Assembly (NCBI GenBank): GCA_934561725.1
Contig: CAKTGW010000094.1
Location: 1-5,258, forward strand
Origin: an uncultured Oscillospiraceae bacterium
Lineage (GTDB): Bacteria > Bacillota > Clostridia > Oscillospirales > Oscillospiraceae
Direction: 5' to 3'
Length of the DNA: 5,258 bases
Shown: in pieces, positions 1 to 4,018 of the stretch
Layout: each line of letters starts with the position of its first letter
Position numbering within the stretch: the first letter of the stretch is position 1
The notes under the pieces: model-generated
What the model saw: the letters and a program-made list of their open reading frames with translations, nothing else
Database searches by the model: none
What the model was told of the DNA's origin: nothing
Made by a program: the position numbers and the translations under genes

Positions 1-614
1 TTCTCTCCTATCGCGAGACCTTTACCGCCATGCTGCCCGATCTGATCATGCCCCTGTTCATCGGCCTTTTGGGCATGCTCTCGACACGCCCGCAGATCCT
101 GGCCTATACCGGCGGCGGAAAGCCTGTCCGTACTGTGAACAGTACGGCGGAAGCTCAGGAAACTGCTTCTGATGAAGTGTCACTCCCCCGTAGCTTTGAG
201 CTGCGCCGTCCCCGCAGCGCCTTCTTCACCGCCGTTGTCTGTCTGCTTCTGTTCTCGGCACTGGCTCTTCTTTCTCTGGTTTTGTTCCTTGACGACGGAG
301 ATATCACCATGCTGCTGACGGAGCTTGTGTTTGTCCCGTGTGCGCTGGGCGGCATTTACCTGATGCTTGATGCAAGGAATTTTTGTCTCAGCGTCAACGG
401 CAGCGTGCTTACGCTGACAAATTGGCTCGGCTCTGACCGGGAGTTTATCCTCACAGATATCGACCATGTGAAAACAGCCGGTTCCAGCCGCGCAGCCCGA
501 ACACAGCTGATCGGTCATGGCGGAGAGCGCCTGTGCTCACTGGACGCAACTACACAAAATTATCCTCTGCTCCTGCAATACCTCAGACAAAACGGTATTG
601 CTGTCCGGGGGTAA
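1..614 (+). CDS. C-terminal part of an unrecognised multi-pass membrane protein (5' end outside window)
   Basis: The reading frame is open from base 3 through the TAA at 612-614, giving 203 visible residues. The first internal ATG (base 30) has no ribosome binding site before it and sits inside a hydrophobic stretch, so the true start is almost certainly upstream of the window. Counting from that Met, hydrophobic segments lie at about residues 1-17, 64-87 and 94-114. A polar, Ser/Thr/Glu-rich linker (about 35-60) separates the first two. The last 80 residues are soluble and look beta-rich, with a pattern of the form FCLSVNGSVLTLTNWLG that resembles the small PH-like domains seen in some bacterial membrane proteins; that resemblance is only an impression. 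No catalytic motif is visible. The cyclophilin gene starts 19 nt downstream on the same strand, so the two are probably co-transcribed. Coding status is well supported; function is unknown. Confidence 0.75.
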   Translation, partial: LSYRETFTAMLPDLIMPLFIGLLGMLSTRPQILAYTGGGKPVRTVNSTAEAQETASDEVSLPRSFELRRPRSAFFTAVVCLLLFSALALLSLVLFLDDGDITMLLTELVFVPCALGGIYLMLDARNFCLSVNGSVLTLTNWLGSDREFILTDIDHVKTAGSSRAARTQLIGHGGERLCSLDATTQNYPLLLQYLRQNGIAVRG

Positions 615-633
615 CAGAAAGGAATATAGCTTT

Positions 634-1155
634 ATGTCTAATCCCATTGTCACCATCGAGATGGAAAACGGCGGCATTATCCGCGCTGAACTCTATCCCG
701 AGCTTGCACCCAATACTGTCAACAATTTTATCAGTCTTGTGAAGGACGGCTATTATGATGGTCTGATCTTTCACCGCGTGATCAAGGGCTTCATGATCCA
801 GGGCGGCTGCCCCGAGGGCACCGGAATGGGCGGTCCCGGCTACCGCATTGCCGGTGAATTTTCCGGAAATGGCTTTAAGCAGAACACGCTCCGCCATACC
901 CGCGGCGTGCTCTCCATGGCCCGCGCCATGCACCCCGATTCCGCCGGTAGCCAGTTCTTTATCATGCACGCCGACGCTCCTCATCTGGATGGCCAGTATG
1001 CCGCCTTCGGCAAGGTCATTGAGGGCATGGATGTGGTGGACGCTATTGCCGGTACCCGCTGCGGCTTCAACGATAAGCCCCGCGAGGATCAGCGCATGAA
1101 GTCCGTCACCGTAGATACCTTCGGTGTCGAGTATCCCGAACCTGTCAAGCGCTGA
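634..1155 (+). CDS. Cyclophilin-type peptidyl-prolyl cis-trans isomerase
   Basis: A 173-residue single-domain cyclophilin, the normal size for cytoplasmic bacterial members. It catalyses cis-trans isomerisation of Xaa-Pro bonds and assists protein folding. The start at 634 is chosen because AGAAAGGAA lies 11 nt upstream and the product begins MSNPIVTIEMENGG, as the family does; the frame is open further upstream to 517 but that part overlaps the previous gene. The hallmark block FHRVIKGFMIQGG is at residues 46-58, supplying the catalytic Arg48, Phe53 and Gln56 (human CypA Arg55, Phe60, Gln63). GSQFFI at 105-110 supplies Phe108 (CypA Phe113), and HLDGQYAAFGKV at 117-128 completes the active site. 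His117 stands where CypA has Trp121, which in this family usually means weak cyclosporin binding. There is no signal peptide, so the protein should be cytoplasmic. It lies between a membrane protein gene and a dehydrogenase gene, probably in one transcript. Confidence 0.96.
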   Translation: MSNPIVTIEMENGGIIRAELYPELAPNTVNNFISLVKDGYYDGLIFHRVIKGFMIQGGCPEGTGMGGPGYRIAGEFSGNGFKQNTLRHTRGVLSMARAMHPDSAGSQFFIMHADAPHLDGQYAAFGKVIEGMDVVDAIAGTRCGFNDKPREDQRMKSVTVDTFGVEYPEPVKR

Positions 1156-1187
1156 GCGTCTTTAAAGTATCGGTCTGGAGGTAAGCT

Positions 1188-1946
1188 ATGGGCTGCGCTG
1201 TGATCACCGGTGCCTCATCCGGTCTGGGCATGGAATTTGCCATTCAGCTTTCCCGCGTTTTCCCCTCTGTTCAGGAGATCTGGCTGATTGCCCGGCGCGC
1301 AGAGCGTCTGGAAGCACTTGCTTCCCGCCTTCCGGGACTCGCTATCCGACGTGTCAGCGCCGATTTGACTGACGCTGCGGGGCTTTCAGTTCTCCAGTCT
1401 CAATTGGATGAAAGCGGCGTTCAGGTCGAGCTGCTCATCAACTGCGCCGGCTGCGGCTATCTGGACGATTTTGATGAAGCCGCTTTGGATACCCAGCTGC
1501 GTATGGTGGACTTAAATGTCCGTGCCCTTACCGCAGTGACCCGGATCGTTCTGGATCACATGCCTGCCGGCGGGCGGATCATCAATATCTCATCCATCGC
1601 CTCTTTTGTCCCCACGCCGCGCATGACTGTATACAGCGCCTCCAAATCCTATGTTTCCGCATTCAGCCGCGGACTGAATGAAGAGCTGCGCAAACGCGGC
1701 ATCAGCGTCACCGCCGTCTGTCCCGGTCCGATGCGCACCGAGTTCCTTGCACTGGCCGGTATTACCGGGCGGTCAAAGGCCTTTGATTGGCTCCCCTACT
1801 GTGATCCCGCAGCTGTGGCAGAAAATGCTCTTGCGGCCGCAAAAGCACGCCGGGCAGTCTATACGCCCTGCGCGCTGTATAAATTTTATCGCGTTTTGTC
1901 CGGCATCGTGCCCCATGCACTGCTGGTCAAGATAACAAAAACCTAG
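1188..1946 (+). CDS. Short-chain dehydrogenase/reductase (SDR), classical type
   Basis: A 252-residue Rossmann-fold oxidoreductase of normal classical SDR length. The cofactor loop TGASSGLG is at residues 7-14; Arg36-Arg37 at the end of the second strand suggest preference for NADP(H) (inference). NCAG at 85-88 is a variant of the structural NNAG motif. The catalytic tetrad is complete: Asn110, Ser136 (in INISS), Tyr149 and Lys153 (in YSASK). PGPMRT at 179-184 is the usual post-catalytic cofactor-contacting segment. The start is fixed by TGGAGG at 1176-1181, 6 nt before the ATG. The C-terminal 30 residues are rather hydrophobic and basic (KFYRVLSGIVPHALLVKITK), which could bring the enzyme to the membrane. 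Substrate cannot be read from the sequence; the overall look is that of the DltE/YqjQ-like group of uncharacterised SDRs. It follows the cyclophilin gene by 32 nt and precedes tmRNA on the same strand. Confidence 0.95.
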   Translation: MGCAVITGASSGLGMEFAIQLSRVFPSVQEIWLIARRAERLEALASRLPGLAIRRVSADLTDAAGLSVLQSQLDESGVQVELLINCAGCGYLDDFDEAALDTQLRMVDLNVRALTAVTRIVLDHMPAGGRIINISSIASFVPTPRMTVYSASKSYVSAFSRGLNEELRKRGISVTAVCPGPMRTEFLALAGITGRSKAFDWLPYCDPAAVAENALAAAKARRAVYTPCALYKFYRVLSGIVPHALLVKITKT

Positions 1947-1953
1947 TTTTCTT

Positions 1954-1972
1954 ACGCCTGCCAGTCAGGCGT
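1954..1972 (+). repeat. Perfect inverted repeat between the SDR gene and tmRNA
   Basis: ACGCCTG (1954-1960) and CAGGCGT (1966-1972) form a 7-bp stem with the 5-nt loop CCAGT. It begins 7 nt after the SDR stop codon and ends 5 nt before the first base of mature tmRNA. No T tract follows, so it is a poor intrinsic terminator. It may protect the SDR message end or mark the tmRNA precursor for 5' processing. I see no convincing promoter for tmRNA in the 31-nt gap, so tmRNA may be transcribed from within or ahead of the SDR gene. Confidence 0.55.
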
Positions 1973-1977
1973 CCCAT

Positions 1978-2326
1978 GGGGGCGTACTGGTTTCGACGGG
2001 GGTGCGGAAGCTGGAATAGCGGGCAGATGCGCCCAGCATCTTAAAAATGGGCAACTTTATAAATTAAAGAACAACGATAACGTAGTTCTCGCTGCGGCTT
2101 AACGCGGCCGTCCGCCCCGGAAGGACCACGATCTAGGGATAGGGCGTCGACAAGTGGTGAACGTGCGTATGCTAAGCTTTGCGCATACCATGTATAATGA
2201 AGCTACCAAGCTCTTGAGTGTGGCGGTCCACGCTTGAGCAAGGGAATGTAAATGACCCGCCTGCGCCCGGAGAAGTTCCTGTGGATGTGCTTTCGGACGG
2301 GGGTCCGATTCCCCCCGCCTCCACCA
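1978..2326 (+). ncRNA. ssrA: Transfer-messenger RNA (tmRNA, one-piece)
   Basis: The 349-nt gene is of normal size for one-piece tmRNA. It acts in trans-translation: charged with alanine, and with SmpB, it rescues ribosomes stalled on broken messages and adds a degradation tag. The 5' end GGGGGCG (1978-1984) pairs with CGCCTCC (2316-2322), giving the G3-U70 alanine identity pair, then discriminator A and an encoded CCA (2324-2326). The D-loop-like segment TACTGGTTTCGACGGGG follows the 5' end. The T stem is GGGGG 2299-2303 with CCCCC 2311-2315. Helix P2 pairs 2002-2011 with 2289-2298 (one mismatch). Pseudoknot 1 has GATGC 2026-2030 with GCATC 2036-2040, and loop GCCC 2031-2034 with GGGC 2049-2052 across an A-rich linker. 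Further hairpins occur at 2163-2190 (GTATGC/GCATAC) and 2210-2242. The tag frame ends NDNVVLAAA-TAA at 2100-2102. Confidence 0.98.
2067..2102 (+). other. tmRNA proteolysis-tag reading frame
   Basis: Read back from the TAA at 2100-2102, the frame gives K-N-N-D-N-V-V-L-A-A-A. The resume codon is most likely AAG at 2067: it lies 14 nt after pseudoknot 1 and has A at -4, the position important in E. coli. AAC at 2070 is the alternative. With the non-templated alanine the tag would be A-KNNDNVVLAAA. The end is recognisable as a ClpXP-type degron, but it carries three alanines after Leu rather than the usual two. The stop codon and C-terminal residues are certain; the first residue is inferred. Confidence 0.75.
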
Positions 2327-2327
2327 T

Positions 2328-2368
2328 GTCGGAGCAAGCTTTGTATCGCTTGCTCCGACTTATTTTAT
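2328..2368 (+). terminator. Intrinsic terminator of tmRNA
   Basis: GTCGGAGCAAGC (2328-2339) pairs perfectly with GCTTGCTCCGAC (2348-2359), a 12-bp stem with an 8-nt loop, followed by TTATTTTAT. It starts one base after the tmRNA CCA end, so it ends the tmRNA precursor. Confidence 0.93.
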
Positions 2369-2374
2369 AAATCG

Positions 2375-2384
2375 GAGTGCACTC
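2375..2384. repeat. Perfect 10-bp palindrome GAGTGCACTC
   Basis: The ten bases read identically on both strands and lie 6 nt beyond the tmRNA terminator. It could be a protein-binding site or chance; nothing else supports a role. Confidence 0.3.
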
Positions 2385-2400
2385 ACGCCGCTGCTCCTCC

Positions 2401-2442
2401 TTTTCAAACCGCAAACGCTTACGCTGGTTTGCAGTTTGAAAA
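2401..2442. repeat. Long near-perfect inverted repeat in the spacer after tmRNA
   Basis: Bases 2401-2416 pair with 2427-2442 in 15 of 16 positions; the single mismatch is C2410 against A2433, and the loop is 10 nt. No T tract follows on either strand (GAAGGAATGG to the right, GGAGGAG on the reverse strand), so it is unlikely to be a terminator. It could be a short dispersed hairpin element or a leftover of a mobile element. Apart from this, the palindrome at 2375 and the promoter at 2511, the spacer 2369-2569 holds nothing I recognise. Confidence 0.6.
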
Positions 2443-2472
2443 GAAGGAATGGAACGCGGAATTATCTGTATT

Positions 2473-2518
2473 AAAGTCAACTGACAAATTGAAGGAGATT
2501 TTCAAGTATGTTGACTTT
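2473..2518. promoter_or_regulatory. Interrupted inverted repeat overlapping the -35 box (possible operator)
   Basis: AAAGTCAAC (2473-2481) is the exact reverse complement of GTTGACTTT (2510-2518), with 28 nt between. The right arm contains the -35 hexamer of the next gene. Inside the spacer a smaller pair TTGAA/TTCAA (2490-2494, 2502-2506) is nested about nearly the same centre. A dimeric repressor reading both arms could block the promoter, but this is inference. Confidence 0.4.
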
Positions 2519-2538
2519 TGTGTACGATGTGCTATGAT
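2511..2538 (+). promoter_or_regulatory. Sigma-70/SigA-type promoter for the small membrane protein gene
   Basis: -35 TTGACT (2511-2516), 16-nt spacer, -10 TATGAT (2533-2538) preceded by TGC (2530-2532), an extended -10 element. Transcription would begin near 2545, leaving a leader of about 25 nt before the ATG. Each hexamer is one base from consensus, so this should be a strong promoter. Confidence 0.85.
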
Positions 2539-2569
2539 ACAAGTGGATTCCAAATGAGGAGTGCATCGT

Positions 2570-3031
2570 ATGGATTGGTATAATCGCCTTATTCTGTCGG
2601 CCACCCTTTCTGATTCTAAGAAGAAAAAAACTAAACACAAAAGCTCTGACAGGCTTTATTTCCCCATACTTTTTTGGGGTATGTCCATAATGATGTTTCA
2701 CGCTGGGCTATTGTTGCAGTCTCTCTTGTTTATATTATTAGGAGTATTCTGCATAGCCTTTGACTTTGTCCTCTACTGGGCCGGAAAAGGCGCTTTTGAA
2801 GAGGGATATGTGGAGAAGGTCAATCAGGAAGAGCTTGAAGAACTCCTCCGTAAACGCGATATCCTGATCGATGATATTAAGAAATTTCAAGCCACTCTTG
2901 ATGAATACAACCGCACCACAACTCCCGGCGCAGCCAAAAACATCTATATTCAGTACGTCGAAAAGCAGCTGAAGGAAGAAATTGCCGAACTCGACCATAT
3001 TGAGCGGCAATTAACCTTCCGTGATAAATAG
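2570..3031 (+). CDS. Small membrane protein with charged helical C-terminal tail, function unknown
   Basis: A 153-residue protein I do not recognise. The ATG at 2570 is preferred because GAGGA (2556-2560) lies 9 nt upstream; a GTG at 2561 in the same frame overlaps the ribosome binding site and has no room for one. Residues 1-28 are polar with a lysine-rich run (17-24), then a long hydrophobic region (about 29-72) can form two membrane helices joined by a tight turn. By the positive-inside rule both ends should be cytoplasmic. Residues 80-150 are highly charged, rich in Glu, Lys and Leu, with heptad-like spacing in two helical blocks (about 83-115 and 125-150) split by a TTTPGA turn, suggesting coiled-coil pairing. 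No enzyme motif is visible. It has its own promoter and terminator, so it is a single-gene unit. The stretch looks more A/T-rich than its neighbours. A regulatory or scaffold role at the membrane is possible but unsupported. Confidence 0.85.
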   Translation: MDWYNRLILSATLSDSKKKKTKHKSSDRLYFPILFWGMSIMMFHAGLLLQSLLFILLGVFCIAFDFVLYWAGKGAFEEGYVEKVNQEELEELLRKRDILIDDIKKFQATLDEYNRTTTPGAAKNIYIQYVEKQLKEEIAELDHIERQLTFRDK

Positions 3032-3062
3032 GAAGGATATTCTTCCTGGTGTGCCGACACCA
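3030..3062 (+). repeat. Two adjoining small hairpins right after the stop codon
   Basis: AGGAAG (3030-3035) pairs with CTTCCT (3042-3047) around a 6-nt loop, and TGGTGT (3047-3052) pairs with ACACCA (3057-3062) around GCCG. Both stems are perfect 6-bp stems and share base 3047, so in full length they are alternatives or stack with one fewer pair. They open the structured region that runs to the terminator. Confidence 0.5.
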
Positions 3063-3072
3063 TATCAACCTG

Positions 3073-3178
3073 AGATTCAAGCTGGACATATGGGCCGGAC
3101 AGTCGGGGAGCGACAGAAAAACTCCAGATTCAAGCCGGACGCATGGGCCGGACAGTTGGCAGGCAACAGAAAAATCGG
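3073..3178 (+). repeat. Tandem duplication of a 53-bp unit
   Basis: Unit 1 is 3073-3125 and unit 2 is 3126-3178, with no spacer. The first 49 positions agree at 41, and the last four bases differ at three more. Both units contain AGATTCAAG at the start, ATGGGCCGGACAGT in the middle and ACAGAAAAA near the end. Each can form two mini-hairpins: 3082-3085 with 3095-3098 and 3102-3105 with 3111-3114 in unit 1; 3135-3138 with 3148-3151 and 3155-3158 with 3164-3167 in unit 2. Differences within stems keep pairing (T-G to C-G; C-G to T-A). The 53-bp period is not a multiple of three, so the copies fall in different frames, arguing against a repeated protein. A caution is that reading each copy in its matching frame gives similar peptides, so an old coding origin is not excluded. 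Confidence 0.8.
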
Positions 3179-3189
3179 CACAGTAAATC

Positions 3190-3223
3190 AAACCGGAACC
3201 GCAAAAAGCGGTTCCGGTTTTTT
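3190..3223 (+). terminator. Intrinsic terminator of the small membrane protein transcript
   Basis: A perfect 13-bp stem pairs 3190-3202 with 3208-3220 around the loop AAAAA, and the T run TTTTTT covers 3218-3223. It ends the transcript begun near 2545, giving an mRNA of about 680 nt with an unusually long (about 190 nt) structured 3' part. Confidence 0.95.
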
Positions 3224-3349
3224 GCAGCTCAATTGACTTTGGGGTGCTATGATGAATACTCAGAGCAAACTGAGGGGGGATCTTTCTCGGAAATCCCCTC
3301 AGTCGCTTTGCGGCAGCTCCCCTTGATACCAAGGGGAGCCTTATTTTTC
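3224..3349 (+). other. Spacer with promoter-like box and two large hairpins; possible dispersed repeat or short RNA gene
   Basis: The stretch 3032-3349 has no supported gene; its right part contains the following. TTGACT (3233-3238) and TGC-TATGAT (3245-3253) repeat the elements of the promoter at 2511 but with only 9 nt between the hexamers, too short for normal use; the extended -10 alone might still work. ACTGAGGGG (3269-3277) pairs with CCCCTCAGT (3295-3303). GCTCCCCTTG (3316-3325) pairs with CAAGGGGAGC (3330-3339) around ATAC and is followed by a T-rich tract. From general familiarity, CTCCCC/GGGGAG spacer hairpins of this type recur in gut Clostridia genomes, so this may be a dispersed element; I could not check it. 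Confidence 0.45.
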
Positions 3350-3350
3350 T
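3316..3350 (+). terminator. Intrinsic terminator, + strand
   Basis: A perfect 10-bp stem (3316-3325 with 3330-3339, tetraloop ATAC) is followed by C and then TTATTTTTCTT. Its T tract is on the + strand, yet the nearest + strand gene already ends at 3223, so it either backs up that terminator or ends a short RNA. For the convergent - strand operon the stem is followed by TGCCG, with no T tract, so it would at most act as an mRNA 3' end stabiliser. Confidence 0.7.
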
Positions 3351-3973
3351 TACTCCAAGCCGCGCGGCTTTTCCGCTGTCAGACAAAGCCAGCCCTTTCC
3401 ATTTTTATGGATCTGAATATTCCGGAACCCGGTCTGCTCCAGAATTTCCCGCAGCTGAACATCCTTATAGATCGTCATACCGTCGATTTTTTCCGTCCAC
3501 TTCTCGTCCTTATCCGTGTCGCCGCTGCTCTCATTGCAGATGAAGAATGTACCGCCCGGCTTCAGCACACGATACACCTCCCGGAAGCACTGCGGCAAGT
3601 CCGGCCAGAAATAGACAGTCTCAAAAGCCGTTACCAAATCGAACCATGATGCAGCGAAAATGATCTCTGCCACGCTGCCCTGCCATATTGCGCAGCGGCC
3701 GTCCATGATTGCCTGCTGATTGAGCTTTCGCGCCTTTTCCACACTTACGGACGAATAGTCGATTCCTTTTACTATGCTCTCTGGGCATTTTTTCAGCAGC
3801 ATTCAGATATTTGCACCGCCGCCGCAGCCGCAGTCCAAAATTTTTGCATCCCCGGCAAGATTCAAAAACTGAAGTCCCCACTCAGCCAGAGCATGATGCC
3901 CCAGATTCATCATGGAAACCATGATTTTTCCGCCAAAGCCCGCCGGCTTGCGTGTATTATCAAAAAAAGACAT
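3350..3973 (-). pseudogene. Class I SAM-dependent methyltransferase interrupted by an in-frame UGA
   Basis: Read from ATG at 3973-3971 to the stop at 3352-3350 there are 207 codons, full length for this small methyltransferase family. The start has AAGGAGAA 7 nt upstream (3981-3988). The frame runs MSFFDNTRKP, then the SAM-binding loop ILDCGCGGGA at residues 45-54, then GANI, then UGA at codon 57 (3805-3803), directly followed by ATG and MLLKKCP. Past the stop the family features continue: GIDYS with ribose-binding Asp72, FDLV at 111-114 and LKPGG at 137-141. One C-to-T change in a CGA Arg codon would explain the UGA. No frameshift is needed. Re-initiation at the ATG (3802) next to the UGA could make a 150-residue product, but it would lack the SAM loop and should be inactive. 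The gene follows the ABC exporter by 45 nt, probably in one operon; the methyl acceptor is unknown. Confidence 0.85.
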
Positions 3974-4018
3974 GTTTCGGTTCTCCTTTATCTGATTTGG
4001 CGCAGAACGGCAAAGCGT

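Noticed and set aside
2289..2326. Separate tRNA gene ending in CCA
   Set aside because: The T arm and acceptor strand pair with the 5' end at 1978 as the tRNA-like domain of tmRNA; there is no anticodon arm.
2172..2557. Open reading frames on both strands across the 3' half of tmRNA and the spacer after it
   Set aside because: They lie inside the structured tmRNA and its terminator, lack ribosome binding sites and encode no recognisable protein; the RNA explains the sequence.
2561..2569. GTG start nine bases before the chosen start of the small membrane protein
   Set aside because: The GTG overlaps the GAGGAG ribosome binding site, leaving no spacing, whereas the ATG at 2570 has a proper 9-nt distance.
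3073..3178. CRISPR array
   Set aside because: There are only two units, directly abutting, with no spacers and only about 84 percent identity; no cas genes are present.
3021..3649. Overlapping + strand open frames across the 53-bp repeats, the terminator and into the methyltransferase region
   Set aside because: They read through two intrinsic terminators and antisense to the methyltransferase, have no ribosome binding site, and the repeat period of 53 bp breaks any common frame.
3350..3802. Treating the 150-residue frame as a complete methyltransferase gene
   Set aside because: It has no SAM-binding loop, while the same frame upstream of the UGA supplies that loop, a good start and a ribosome binding site, so it is the 3' part of an interrupted gene.
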